A DNA stretch of 64,000 nucleotides from an uncultured Bacteroidales bacterium (GCA_902799685.1 CADCBO010000006.1:1-64000); one strand, 5' to 3'; numbered from the stretch's first letter, positions 46,277-55,625 are shown. The notes: a model not told the origin generated them from the sequence alone. A program made the numbers and translations.

Positions 46277-49027
46277 ATGAAGAAGAGACTTACGGCCTTC
46301 CTGGCAACCCTGATGCTTCTGCTCCAGGGAGCCAAGGCACAGAGTGACAGCATAAACGCTTACCTGCTCACGTGTGAGCCTGGCAAGGCCATATACGAGC
46401 TGTACGGGCATTCAGCCATCTGGATTGAGGATGTGGGGAACGGCACGGATGCGGTATTCAATTACGGGCTTTTTGACTTTGACACTCCGCATTTTGTATG
46501 GAGATTCACACTGGGCAAAACCGATTACATACTGGGCGCCACAAGAATGCGCTCTTTCCTGCACGAATACAAGGATAGAGGTTCGGATGTGTTTGCCCAG
46601 CAGCTGAATCTGACCCAGGATGAGGCGAACAGGCTTTATTCCCTGCTTATTGAAAACAGCCGACCCGAAAACCGTGAGTACCGCTATAATTTCCTTTATA
46701 ACAACTGTGCCACAATGGCTATCGACAAGGTCGAGCAGAGCATAGACGGAACTGTCACCTATCCTCAGTCTGACCAGTCTGTGACTTTCCGTAAGATACT
46801 CACGGAACATACCTGTGTACGTCCATGGAGCGAATTCGCCGTCAATCTGATAATCGGAGCCGGAGGTGACCGTCCTGTCGGTTACCGTCAGGAGGCGTTT
46901 GCACCCTTGCACCTTATGGAACTTGCATCGAAAGCAGTTATAACAGACGCAGCAGGCATAAGCAGGCCACTGGTCATATCATCCACAGAGCTTGCGCATC
47001 CTGACCACGATGTGGATTTCGGCAATCCGCTTTTCACTCCTGTCCAGGTAATGTGGATCATACTTATGGTCACAATACTCGTGTCACTTCTGGGATGGTA
47101 CAGGAACAAGCCCTACTGGCTGGCTGATGCCGTCCTGTTCGGCATCCAGGGGCTGGGAGGCATAGTGATTGCGGTTATGTTCTTCTTTTCAGAACATCCC
47201 ACGGTCGGTACAAACTGGCTGGTAATCTGTCTTAACCCCCTGCCGCTGCTGTTCCTGCCGTTCACCATCCGCCGCATACGCAAAGGCAGGATACCCTTAT
47301 TCCTGATTGCCGATTTTGCCGTATGCATGTCTTTCCTAGTTTTTACTTATGTCATCCCTCAAAAGATTGATACAGCTACTCTGATAGCTATAGCCGTTTT
47401 TACATTAAGGGCGTTCAGTACATCCCTTTTCATGATCTGCCGGAAGTTCACCGGATCCGCACCGTCGTCTTTCAACAGCCGTATCTCTTTGGTCATATTG
47501 CTTCTGACAGCATCTTTCACAAGCATGAAAGCTGCTGACGAAAAACGCCCCAAACTGGTTGTGGGTATAGTTATAGACCAACTAGACAACCAGACCCTGC
47601 AGATGATGATGCCGCTGATGGGAAGCGACGGTCTCGGTAAGATATGGATTGACAGCTACAACAGGGACAACACCACATTTGACTTTGACAATACGGATAG
47701 GGCATCGGCTGTTGCCTCAATCTATACAGGTGCATCGCCATTCCAGCATGGGATAGTGGCCGGACGCTGGATGAACCGCAAGACACTGATGGCATCATCT
47801 CCGCTTGACGACGGGAACAGCAGCGGAATCAACACGATAGAACATACTTCACCGCAAAAGTTGTTGGCCTCCAATCTGGCCGATGAAATGAAGTTGGAGT
47901 CAGGAGGACGCTCCAAGATATGTGCCATAGCAGCGTACAGGGAAGCTTCCGTACTTGCAGCTGGACATGAGGCCGATGTGTGCATCTGGATGAACCGTGA
48001 CGATGGGAAATGGGCTTCATCCGACTATTACGGAAGCCTGCCCGAATGGGTCAACAAACTGAACGACAGCATATTGTCCAGATACACCTGGCAACCGTCA
48101 CTTCTGTTGAGTGACTATATCAGGATAACCGGTCAGGACTATGGCCATACCTTCTCTCATAATATACGACAGGACAGCGGAGAGGACATGCTTACATCAC
48201 CGTTTGCAAATGACTGGGTCAATGCCGCCGCTATTGCCGCGATTGACGGCATGAACCTGGGAAAAGACGACATACCCGACCTGCTATCCCTAACCTATTA
48301 TGCCGGCAATTTCCGCCACGGGAACAACACGATAGGTTCCATTGAACTGCAGGACATTTATCTCAGGCTGGATTACAACATTGCGGAACTAATCAAGGTG
48401 ATAAATGAAAGGATTGGAGTTGAAAATGTACTCTATTTTGTCACATCCACCGGATATACAGACTTCAGCGCACCGGATTTGGGCAGCACACGAATTCCCA
48501 CAGGCACGGTCAATATGGAAAGGGCGGTAGCCCTGCTCAACCTTTTCCTGTCGGCCAAATACGGAAGCGAACAATATATAGAGACATATTTCCATAATCA
48601 GATTTATCTGAACCACAGGCTTATAGAGGATAAAGGACTGACCATGCACGAGATTCTGGACAACAGTGTGAGCCTTCTGGTCCAGATGAGCGGTGTAAGG
48701 AATGTAATACTTTTGCGTGACCTCATGTCAACCATTCCCGACCAGGAAACTGCCCGCAGACGCAACGCCTACAACAACTCTTATACAGGCGACATAATCA
48801 TTGAAGCCATACCCGGTTGGGGAATAACTGACGAGAATGAAAACATCACAGAGTATCGCCGCCCCACGCCCAAGCCGTTTCCCATGATACTATACGGAAA
48901 TGGAATAAGGGGAGAAATCAACCATGACCCCATATCCGTGAGCGTACTGATACCCACGGTCTGCAACATTCTACGTTGCAACGCTCCCAATGCCGGCTAC
49001 TCCAATCCGCTGACTGGGCTCAAATAA
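46277..49027 (+). CDS. DUF4105 membrane protein fused to a degenerate alkaline-phosphatase-like domain
   Basis: A 916-residue protein in two halves. The first has a signal peptide (residues 1-22) and a DUF4105 periplasmic domain with the conserved His45 (YGHSAI) and Cys144 (YNNCAT). About five membrane helices follow, between residues 255 and 390. The second half begins at about 403 with what looks like an old signal peptide (RISLVILLLTASFTSMKA). A PafA-like phosphatase fold comes next (KLVVGIVIDQL, Asp434; SIYTGASPFQHGIVAGRW). Where active enzymes have the nucleophile Thr of TYTxPGH, this protein has Arg475 and Val479. The later metal-binding ADHG motif is also missing. It is probably a pseudo-enzyme made by joining two adjacent genes. 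Confidence 0.8.
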   Translation: MKKRLTAFLATLMLLLQGAKAQSDSINAYLLTCEPGKAIYELYGHSAIWIEDVGNGTDAVFNYGLFDFDTPHFVWRFTLGKTDYILGATRMRSFLHEYKDRGSDVFAQQLNLTQDEANRLYSLLIENSRPENREYRYNFLYNNCATMAIDKVEQSIDGTVTYPQSDQSVTFRKILTEHTCVRPWSEFAVNLIIGAGGDRPVGYRQEAFAPLHLMELASKAVITDAAGISRPLVISSTELAHPDHDVDFGNPLFTPVQVMWIILMVTILVSLLGWYRNKPYWLADAVLFGIQGLGGIVIAVMFFFSEHPTVGTNWLVICLNPLPLLFLPFTIRRIRKGRIPLFLIADFAVCMSFLVFTYVIPQKIDTATLIAIAVFTLRAFSTSLFMICRKFTGSAPSSFNSRISLVILLLTASFTSMKAADEKRPKLVVGIVIDQLDNQTLQMMMPLMGSDGLGKIWIDSYNRDNTTFDFDNTDRASAVASIYTGASPFQHGIVAGRWMNRKTLMASSPLDDGNSSGINTIEHTSPQKLLASNLADEMKLESGGRSKICAIAAYREASVLAAGHEADVCIWMNRDDGKWASSDYYGSLPEWVNKLNDSILSRYTWQPSLLLSDYIRITGQDYGHTFSHNIRQDSGEDMLTSPFANDWVNAAAIAAIDGMNLGKDDIPDLLSLTYYAGNFRHGNNTIGSIELQDIYLRLDYNIAELIKVINERIGVENVLYFVTSTGYTDFSAPDLGSTRIPTGTVNMERAVALLNLFLSAKYGSEQYIETYFHNQIYLNHRLIEDKGLTMHEILDNSVSLLVQMSGVRNVILLRDLMSTIPDQETARRRNAYNNSYTGDIIIEAIPGWGITDENENITEYRRPTPKPFPMILYGNGIRGEINHDPISVSVLIPTVCNILRCNAPNAGYSNPLTGLK

Positions 49028-49048
49028 TGCCATGTCCTGACACCCCTG

Positions 49049-49080
49049 TTTGGAACAGAACCGATTATTGACTACTTTTG
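49049..49080 (+). promoter_or_regulatory. Promoter of slyD-like and aroC
   Basis: TTTG (49049-49052), 20 bp, then TACTTTTG (49073-49080), 26 bp before the ATG. This closely matches the Bacteroidetes promoter. Confidence 0.7.
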
Positions 49081-49106
49081 CAGCAACAAACAAGAAAAAA
49101 CGGAAA

Positions 49107-49670
49107 ATGGAAAAGAAATACATCAGCCTTACATATGACCTTATGCTCAAGGACGATCAGGGTAAGCTATACAAATATGAAAGCGCCACAAGAGAGAGAC
49201 CTTTCATATTCATTACAGGCATAGGTTACGCGCTCGATCTGTTTGAAAGCAATGTAGGTTCACTTGCTGTGGGTGAAAGCTTTGAGTTTGAGATTCCTGC
49301 CGACAAGGCATACGGTGAATACAGCAAGGAGAATGTGCTGGAACTGGACAAAGGCATATTCCTGCGCGACGGCGTATTTGACAGCGAGCATGTCAAGGTT
49401 GGTGCAATCATTCCCCTAAGCGACGGACAGCAGACTTTCAACGCAACAGTCACAAACATTACCGATGACAAGGTTACCGTTGACCTTAACCATCCATTGG
49501 CAGGTGAAGACCTCACCTTCAAAGGTGTCATACTTGAATCACGTCCGGCAACCCAGCAGGAGATTGATGCTGTACTGCATCCTAAGTGCAATGGTTGCGG
49601 CGGCGGTTGCTCAAATGGTGAATGTGGAAGTGACTGCAACTGCGAGGGCGACTGCAAGAAGTCGAATTGA
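49107..49670 (+). CDS. SlyD-like FKBP-type peptidyl-prolyl isomerase
   Basis: A 187-residue FKBP of the SlyD type. The FKBP half has SLTYDLMLKDDQGKLYKY and FIFITGIGYALDLFESNVGS, with an insert-in-flap domain between about 70 and 130. The C terminus is a Cys/Gly-rich tail of about 25 residues with eight cysteines, comparable to the metal-binding tail of SlyD. SlyD folds proteins and delivers nickel; metal binding here is inferred. I start at ATG 49107, since the longer frame covers the promoter. The stop TGA lies in an AATTGAGAATTG repeat remnant. Confidence 0.88.
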   Translation: MEKKYISLTYDLMLKDDQGKLYKYESATRERPFIFITGIGYALDLFESNVGSLAVGESFEFEIPADKAYGEYSKENVLELDKGIFLRDGVFDSEHVKVGAIIPLSDGQQTFNATVTNITDDKVTVDLNHPLAGEDLTFKGVILESRPATQQEIDAVLHPKCNGCGGGCSNGECGSDCNCEGDCKKSN

Positions 49671-49688
49671 GAATTGAAAATTGAGAAT
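49665..49688. repeat. AATTGAGAATTG repeat remnant, copy D
   Basis: One arm only, AATTGAGAATTGAAAATTGA..., three and a half 7-bp units. It supplies the slyD stop codon (49668-49670), all of the 16-bp intergenic space, and the first two bases of the aroC ATG (49687-49689). No complementary arm is present. Confidence 0.75.
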
Positions 49689-50757
49689 GAATACTTTGGG
49701 TAAACTCCTTACCTTGACAACTTTCGGCGAGAGCCACGGTCCCGCCATAGGTGGTGTTCTTGACGGATTCCCTTCAGGAATAACCGTTGATACAGAATAT
49801 GTACGCGAGTGCATGCAGCGCCGCCGTCCCGGACAGAGCACCGTGACTACCGGCCGTCAGGAGAAGGATGAGGTTGAGTTCCTGTCAGGACTGCTTGACG
49901 GAGTAAGCACAGGGACGCCCATAGCATTTATCATAAGGAATACCGATCAGCACTCATCGGACTACGATGAGCTCAAGGATCTTTTCCGCCCATCACACGC
50001 CGACTACGCGTGGGAACAACGCTACGGCATACGTGACTGGAGAGGCGGCGGACGTTCATCGGCGCGGGTAACCGCCCCGATATGCGTGGCAGGGGCTTTG
50101 GCTATGCTTGCTTTCCGCAAGCTGGTTCCGTCACTGGAAATAACGGCGTTTACATCACAGATAGGCCCCTACTCCACAAATCCGGAGAATGATATGGATT
50201 ACACAACTGCCATGGCGGAGAGTAATGCTGTGCGTTGTCCGGATGGTCAGTTGGCCGCACAGATGGAAGGATACATAAAAGAGTTACGCAAAGAGCAGGA
50301 TTCCATAGGAGGTTGTGTGACATGCATTGTCCGCGGTCTGCCTGCCGGAATAGGTAATCCTGTGTTTGACAAGCTTGAGGCATCACTGGCCAAGGCAATG
50401 CTGGGCATAAATGCAGCCAAGGGATTTGAGTATGGTGACGGATTTGCTTCTGCTTTGCAACGTGGATCGGAGCATAACGATGCCTTCCGTATGGAAAACG
50501 GTCAGATTGGCACTGCCACAAACCACAGCGGGGGCATACAGGGAGGCATAAGCAACGGCCAGCCCATAAGGTTCCGTGTGGCATTCAAGCCCACGCCCAC
50601 TATAGGTAAGGAGCAGCAGACCGTAACCCGTGACGGCAAGGAGACTGTCATGGCAGCCAAGGGCCGTCATGACCCATGTGTAGTCCCACGTGCGGTTCCG
50701 GTTGTGGAATCACTTACGGCACTGGTCCTTCTTGACCAGTATCTTTCAAGCAAATAA
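49687..50757 (+). CDS. aroC: Chorismate synthase
   Basis: A 356-residue chorismate synthase, the last step of the shared aromatic pathway, using reduced FMN. Family signatures are present: TFGESHGPAIGGVLDGFPSG, the RRRPGQS motif, YGIRDWRGGGRSSARVT, and the C-terminal KGRHDPCVVPRAVPV. ATG 49687 is the start that fits the family; the in-frame TTG at 49681 lies inside the repeat. The region before the ATG is entirely repeat-derived, with no ribosome-binding motif. Its end overlaps the convergent HAD gene by 12 bp. Confidence 0.96.
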   Translation: MNTLGKLLTLTTFGESHGPAIGGVLDGFPSGITVDTEYVRECMQRRRPGQSTVTTGRQEKDEVEFLSGLLDGVSTGTPIAFIIRNTDQHSSDYDELKDLFRPSHADYAWEQRYGIRDWRGGGRSSARVTAPICVAGALAMLAFRKLVPSLEITAFTSQIGPYSTNPENDMDYTTAMAESNAVRCPDGQLAAQMEGYIKELRKEQDSIGGCVTCIVRGLPAGIGNPVFDKLEASLAKAMLGINAAKGFEYGDGFASALQRGSEHNDAFRMENGQIGTATNHSGGIQGGISNGQPIRFRVAFKPTPTIGKEQQTVTRDGKETVMAAKGRHDPCVVPRAVPVVESLTALVLLDQYLSSK

Positions 50758-51429
50758 GCTTCCGATATTATCTGCCAGTTCCTGCATGGAGTGAAACAGC
50801 AGGACCGGCTTCTCAACCATCAGGATCTCATCCTCAAGAGGTCCTGTATTTACAGCTATGGTATCAATTCCCGCAGCTACTGCGGCGCGGATTCCAAGTG
50901 GAGCGTTCTCCACAACGACAGCATCGGTTGCAGGAACGCCAGCTATTTCCAAACCTTTTAGATAGGGGTCAGGATACGGTTTGCCACGAGTCACCTCAAA
51001 GGCTGTCACCATACGGTCTCGGGTAATGTACCCCTCAAAGTCTTTCTGAACACGCTCTATAAGATTCTTCTGTCCGGAACCCGTGACAATCAGTATCCTC
51101 AAGCCTGCGGCAGCAGCCTTGCGGAACACCTCCTTCGCCCCGGGCATGACCTTTGCTTCGGGCATGGAGCGGAACAACTGCGCCTTATATCCGTATATTT
51201 CATCTATCTCGCCTGCAGTTGCCTCAATGCCACGGTCACGCAGGCTGATGCGCATCACGGTATCATGCCCGGTAGCACCCTCGTTCAAATAGACATCATG
51301 TGGAGTCATGTGCATTCCGAACCTGGCCATAGCCTGGCTCCAGGCCTTGGAATGGTTGGGCATGGAATCATACAAAACGCCATCCATGTCAAACAGGATG
51401 GCGCTTTTATTCTTAAGTGAGAATGACAT
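50746..51429 (-). CDS. HAD-family hydrolase, beta-phosphoglucomutase-like
   Basis: A 227-residue HAD phosphatase or mutase. Motif I is FDMDGVLYDS, with the nucleophile and acid/base aspartates. Motif II is the serine/threonine of ILIVTGSG, motif III the lysine of TRGKPYPDPYL, and motif IV the acidic end of VVVENAPLGIRAA. A helical C1 cap is present. This subfamily includes beta-phosphoglucomutase and sugar-phosphate phosphatases; the substrate is not decided by sequence. It is the last gene of the lysS-gpsA-pgi operon, 5 bp after pgi, which hints at a sugar phosphate. Confidence 0.85.
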   Translation of the reverse strand: MSFSLKNKSAILFDMDGVLYDSMPNHSKAWSQAMARFGMHMTPHDVYLNEGATGHDTVMRISLRDRGIEATAGEIDEIYGYKAQLFRSMPEAKVMPGAKEVFRKAAAAGLRILIVTGSGQKNLIERVQKDFEGYITRDRMVTAFEVTRGKPYPDPYLKGLEIAGVPATDAVVVENAPLGIRAAVAAGIDTIAVNTGPLEDEILMVEKPVLLFHSMQELADNIGSLFA

Positions 51430-51434
51430 GATTC

Positions 51435-52778
51435 TTATTTTCCTATACGGGCAAGAATGGCTTTTGACTCCTCCTCATAACCCGGCTTGTTAAGCAGGGC
51501 GAACATGTTCTTCTTGTAGGCCTCAACGCCGGGCTGGTTGAACGGGTTTACGCCAAGCACATAGCCGCTTATGCCGCAACCCTTCTCAAACATATATATG
51601 AGCTGACCTATCCAATACTCGTTAAGCTCAGGTATGGTAATACGGATATTTGGTACGCCACCGTCCACATGAGCCAACTGGGTGCCCAGCTCCGCCATCT
51701 TGTTAACCTCATCCACATGCTTCCCGGCCAGGAAGTTCAGGCCGTCCAGATTCTCGTCATCTGCCGGCACAAGAACGGAGTGCTGAACCTTTTCTACCGA
51801 TATGACGGTCTCGAATATGGTGCGCTCACCCTCCTGTATCCACTGACCCATGGAGTGAAGGTCGGTAGAGAAATCAACCGAAGCAGGGAAGATACCCTTG
51901 TTCTCCTTGCCCTCGGACTCACCGTAAAGCTGTTTCCACCACTCGCTCAGATAATGGAGCTTGGGTTGGAAGTTGACCAGAATCTCAATCTTCTTGCCGC
52001 TGCGGTACAGGGCGTTACGGGCTGCAGCATAAATTGCAGCGGGGTTGTCAGAGTATGCCACACGGCTGGTAGTACGGGCCTCCATATCGGCAGCGCCTTT
52101 GACAAGCAGTCTGATGTCAAACCCGGCAACAGCGATAGGCAGAAGACCTACGGGAGTGAGCACCGAGAAACGTCCACCCACATTGTCGGGGATAACAAAG
52201 CTACGGTAGCCCTCCTTATCGGCACAAACACGGGCTGCGCCACGCTTGGCATCGGTGATTGCTACTATGACCTTGCGTGCTTCGGCCTTGCCACGCTGAT
52301 CCTCGCACTGCTTCTTGAGCAGACGGAAAGCCAGGGCTGTCTCAGTAGTAGTACCTGACTTTGATATGTTGATTACGCCAAACTTCTTATCCTTGAGATA
52401 TTCTGTAAGTTCATACAGATAATCCTCACTGATATTATGACCGGCAAAGAGTATCTGCGGATTCTTCTTGTCCTGGATAAGCTGGGCGAAACTGTTGCTC
52501 AGAGCCTCTATCACTGCACGCGATCCAAGGTAGCTTCCGCCTATTCCGGCCACGATCACCACCTCACAGTTCTCACGCAGGACCTTGGCGGTATCCTCTA
52601 TGGCATCAAGCAAACCGCCGTCCATTCCGGAGGCAAGGTTCATCCAGCCTATAAAGTCATTGCCTGCACCATTGCCGTTCTCCAGCAGAAGGATGGAATC
52701 CCTGATCTCCTGCTCAAGCGCCTTGATCCCGTCACAGAGAACAAAACCCTGAATCTTTGAAATATCAACTTTAATCAT
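51435..52778 (-). CDS. pgi: Glucose-6-phosphate isomerase
   Basis: A 447-residue glycolytic isomerase of the shorter Firmicutes/Bacteroidetes type. Landmarks are [21 protein letters not shown], the phosphate-binding [34 protein letters not shown] and the active-site glutamate region [20 protein letters not shown]. It interconverts glucose-6-phosphate and fructose-6-phosphate in the cytosol. It lies 6 bp after gpsA in the operon. Confidence 0.96.
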   Translation of the reverse strand: MIKVDISKIQGFVLCDGIKALEQEIRDSILLLENGNGAGNDFIGWMNLASGMDGGLLDAIEDTAKVLRENCEVVIVAGIGGSYLGSRAVIEALSNSFAQLIQDKKNPQILFAGHNISEDYLYELTEYLKDKKFGVINISKSGTTTETALAFRLLKKQCEDQRGKAEARKVIVAITDAKRGAARVCADKEGYRSFVIPDNVGGRFSVLTPVGLLPIAVAGFDIRLLVKGAADMEARTTSRVAYSDNPAAIYAAARNALYRSGKKIEILVNFQPKLHYLSEWWKQLYGESEGKENKGIFPASVDFSTDLHSMGQWIQEGERTIFETVISVEKVQHSVLVPADDENLDGLNFLAGKHVDEVNKMAELGTQLAHVDGGVPNIRITIPELNEYWIGQLIYMFEKGCGISGYVLGVNPFNQPGVEAYKKNMFALLNKPGYEEESKAILARIGK

Positions 52779-52784
52779 AGTCCT

Positions 52785-53786
52785 TTATTTAAATGAGTCG
52801 GTAAGGAGCTTTATCTCTATTACCGGCGAAATATGTTCGTACAGGATATTGTATATTGCATCAAGGATAGGCATGTTTACGCGATAATGCTCGTTGATTT
52901 CCTTCATGCACTTGGTGCCGTAGTAGCCCTCAGCTATCATCTCCATTTCAAGCTGGGCAGCCTTGACCGAATAGCCTTTGCCAATCATGGTTCCGAATAC
53001 GCGGTTACGGCTGAAATTGGAGTAGCCTGTCACCAGCAGGTCACCCAGATATACCGAATCATTCACGGCACGGTTAGGCATGGGACGAGCCGTAGCCAGG
53101 AAACTGTTCATCTCCTGAATAGCATTGGACATGAGTACCGCCTGGAAATTGTCACCGTATTTCAGACCGCTGCATATACCGGCTGCGATAGCATAGACAT
53201 TCTTAAGCACGGAACTGAACTCTATTCCTGCCACATCCTCGGAAACTGATGTCTTTACATATGAGTTTGTAAGCTTACGGGCTATGGCCTGAGCATTTTC
53301 CTGCTCCTTGCATCCTACAGTCAGGTATGAAAGACGCTCCAAAGCCACCTCCTCAGCATGACAAGGGCCAGCCACCACCGAAATGTTCTCTTCCGGTACG
53401 CCATAGTAACGATGGAAATAGTCTGACATAAGCAGGTTGTCATCAGGCACGATACCTTTTATGGCCGATACCACGAACTTGTCACGCAACTTGACCTTGA
53501 GTTTCTTCATGTGAGACTTGAAATAAGGTGACGGAGTGACGAACACAAGCACCTCGGAGTCCTCAACAATCTGGTTTATATCAGATGAAAAGTTTATGCG
53601 GTTCACATCAAACTGCACGCTGGTAAGGTAGGCTGGATTGTGCCCCAAACGTTTGAAATCGGCAATACGGTCATCACGGCGGATATACCAGTTTATAGAA
53701 TCCTCAGTTGACAGCAGTATCTTGGCAATTGCCGTAGCCCAGCTGCCGCCACCCATAATTGCCAGTTTTCCCTGTGGAATTGCCAT
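52785..53786 (-). CDS. gpsA: Glycerol-3-phosphate dehydrogenase [NAD(P)+]
   Basis: A 333-residue GpsA that makes sn-glycerol-3-phosphate for phospholipids from dihydroxyacetone phosphate. The N-terminal Rossmann motif is IMGGGSWATAIAKIL. The second half contains the catalytic lysine of SSVLKNVYAIAAGICSGL and the GDLLVTGYSNFSRNRVFG substrate motif. Length is normal. It lies 13 bp after lysS and 6 bp before pgi. Confidence 0.96.
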   Translation of the reverse strand: MAIPQGKLAIMGGGSWATAIAKILLSTEDSINWYIRRDDRIADFKRLGHNPAYLTSVQFDVNRINFSSDINQIVEDSEVLVFVTPSPYFKSHMKKLKVKLRDKFVVSAIKGIVPDDNLLMSDYFHRYYGVPEENISVVAGPCHAEEVALERLSYLTVGCKEQENAQAIARKLTNSYVKTSVSEDVAGIEFSSVLKNVYAIAAGICSGLKYGDNFQAVLMSNAIQEMNSFLATARPMPNRAVNDSVYLGDLLVTGYSNFSRNRVFGTMIGKGYSVKAAQLEMEMIAEGYYGTKCMKEINEHYRVNMPILDAIYNILYEHISPVIEIKLLTDSFK

Positions 53787-53799
53787 AATATATCTGTTT

Positions 53800-55308
53800 T
53801 TAATCCTTGCTTTCAGGTTTCATCTGCGGGAAGAACAGCACCTCCTGAATGGCCTGCTGTCCGGTCATAAGCATAACCAGACGGTCTATTCCGATGCCTA
53901 TGCCGCTTGTGGGAGGCATACCGTACTCCAGGGCACGTACAAAATCCTGGTCTATGAACATAGCCTCGTCATCACCCTTCTGGCTAAGACGCAGCTGATC
54001 CTGGAAACGCTCGTACTGGTCAATGGGATCGTTAAGCTCACTGTAGGCATTTGCCAGTTCCTTGCCGTTCACCATCAACTCAAAGCGCTCGGTCAGGCCG
54101 GGCTTGCTGCGATGCATCTTGGTAAGGGGAGACATCTCAACGGGATAGTCAGTAATGAATGTGGGCTGGATGAATGTACCCTCGCAGGTCTCACCGAATA
54201 TCTCGTCTATGAGCTTGCCTTTACCCATTGAAGGAGTAACCTCCACGCCGCACTTCTTTGCAACCTCACGCATCTCATCCTCACTCATGCCGTTCAGGTC
54301 ATAGCCTGTCTTCTCCTTAATGGCATCCAGGATAGGCAAACGGCGGTAAGGTGCCTTGAAATCAACCTCGTTGTCACCAATCTTCACCTTGGTAGTGCCA
54401 TTAGTCTCTAAGGCTATCTTCTCAAGCAGACGCTCAGTGAAATCCATCATCCAGTTGTAGTCCTTATAGGCCACATAGAGTTCCATGCAGGTGAACTCAG
54501 GATTATGATTACGGTCCATACCCTCGTTACGGAAGTTCTTGCCTATCTCATACACGCCTTCAAAGCCACCCACTATAAGACGCTTCAGATAAAGCTCAGT
54601 TGCTATTCGGCAGTACAGGTCAATATCCAGCGTGTTATGATGTGTTATGAACGGGCGGGCGCTAGCACCACCTGGTATAGGCTGAAGTATCGGGGTTTCA
54701 ACCTCAGTGTATCCGGCCTCATCAAGCACTGAACGCAGGGTGCTTATTACCTTGGTGCGCTTAAGGAATGTTTCCTTAACGCCTTCATTCACCACCAGGT
54801 CAACGTAACGCTGACGGTAACGCAAATCCGGGTCATCGAACTTGTCATAAGCCACGCCGTCCTTGTATTTTACAATAGGAAGCGGACGCAGTGACTTGGA
54901 GAGCACTGTGAGTTTCTTGGCGTGAATTGTAATCTCACCCATCTGGGTGCGGAATACGAATCCTTCAATGCCGATGAAATCACCAATGTCAAGAAGTTTC
55001 TTGAAGACCTTATTGTACATCTCCTTATCCTCCTCATCAGGGCAGATGTCATCACGGGTTACATAAACCTGAATACGACCGGTTGAATCCATCAGCTCAA
55101 TAAACGATGCCTTACCCATGATACGGCGGCTCATCATACGGCCGGCCACGCATACCTGACGCGGCTCTGCGTCATCCTTGAAGTTCTCTTTTATCTCGGC
55201 GGCAAAAGCGTTCGTAGGATACATGGCTGCGGGATACGGGTCAATTCCCATGGCACGCAACTCCTTCAAACTCTCTCTCCTGAATTGTTCCTGATCACTT
55301 AATTCCAT
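53800..55308 (-). CDS. lysS: Lysyl-tRNA synthetase, class II
   Basis: A 502-residue class II LysRS. An N-terminal OB-fold anticodon-binding domain (about 50-150, VCVAGRMMSRRIMGKASFIE) precedes the catalytic core. Motif 1 is around GYTEVETPILQPIPGGASARPF, motif 2 is RNEGMDRNHNPEFTCMELY, and motif 3 is PPTSGIGIGIDRLVMLMTG. It is the first gene of lysS-gpsA-pgi-HAD, an order I know from other Bacteroidales. I recall lysS being longer in some relatives, but this copy looks complete for the class. Confidence 0.97.
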   Translation of the reverse strand: MELSDQEQFRRESLKELRAMGIDPYPAAMYPTNAFAAEIKENFKDDAEPRQVCVAGRMMSRRIMGKASFIELMDSTGRIQVYVTRDDICPDEEDKEMYNKVFKKLLDIGDFIGIEGFVFRTQMGEITIHAKKLTVLSKSLRPLPIVKYKDGVAYDKFDDPDLRYRQRYVDLVVNEGVKETFLKRTKVISTLRSVLDEAGYTEVETPILQPIPGGASARPFITHHNTLDIDLYCRIATELYLKRLIVGGFEGVYEIGKNFRNEGMDRNHNPEFTCMELYVAYKDYNWMMDFTERLLEKIALETNGTTKVKIGDNEVDFKAPYRRLPILDAIKEKTGYDLNGMSEDEMREVAKKCGVEVTPSMGKGKLIDEIFGETCEGTFIQPTFITDYPVEMSPLTKMHRSKPGLTERFELMVNGKELANAYSELNDPIDQYERFQDQLRLSQKGDDEAMFIDQDFVRALEYGMPPTSGIGIGIDRLVMLMTGQQAIQEVLFFPQMKPESKD

Positions 55309-55330
55309 TGCTATATTAAATTACAACCTG

Positions 55331-55338
55331 CAAAGGTA
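55331..55338 (-). promoter_or_regulatory. Candidate -7 element for the lysS operon
   Basis: The minus strand reads TACCTTTG, a perfect TAnnTTTG, 22 bp before the lysS start. Confidence 0.5.
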
Positions 55339-55368
55339 CAAAAAAATATCCTGCTATTTTGATAGTTC

Positions 55369-55581
55369 GCAGTTCTTTAGTGGAATTTTTGAGGTATTGA
55401 CGTCAAAACTACGCGCCTTGCGGCGCTATCCCTCCCATCCCCAAGAAGACGCTCTGAAAGGCGTGAGTAAACTCCCACCTCCCAGAGCATCTTCTTGAGC
55501 ACGGGCCCCTCCCGTTCACAAGCCCACGGGCGGCCATGGTTTTGCCTGCCAATACCCCGAAAATTCTCACTAAAGAACTGC
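55369..55581. repeat. Intergenic inverted-repeat element, GGGAGGG family, copy 2
   Basis: Outer arms of 31-32 nt (55369-55399 and 55550-55581; GCAGTTCTTTAGTGGAATTT...) are near-perfect complements. A second nested pair (55442-55456 and 55483-55497, CAAGAAGACGCTCTG) sits inside. On the minus strand the interior shows GGGAGGGGCCCGTG (55500-55513), GATGGGAGGGATAG (55426-55439), a hairpin GCGCC-GCAA-GGCGC (55413-55426) and GTAG, in the same order as copy 1 at 1064-1195. It takes up most of the 373-bp gap 55309-55681, which otherwise holds the lysS promoter and a terminator. Confidence 0.8.
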
Positions 55582-55625
55582 TAGTGCAAAATTCCAGGTT
55601 TGGCAAAATTTGAAGGGTGTGATTC

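Noticed and set aside
51669-52358. A 229-codon plus-strand frame opposite pgi
   Set aside because: It is antisense to a complete glucose-6-phosphate isomerase and shows no domain or start context.
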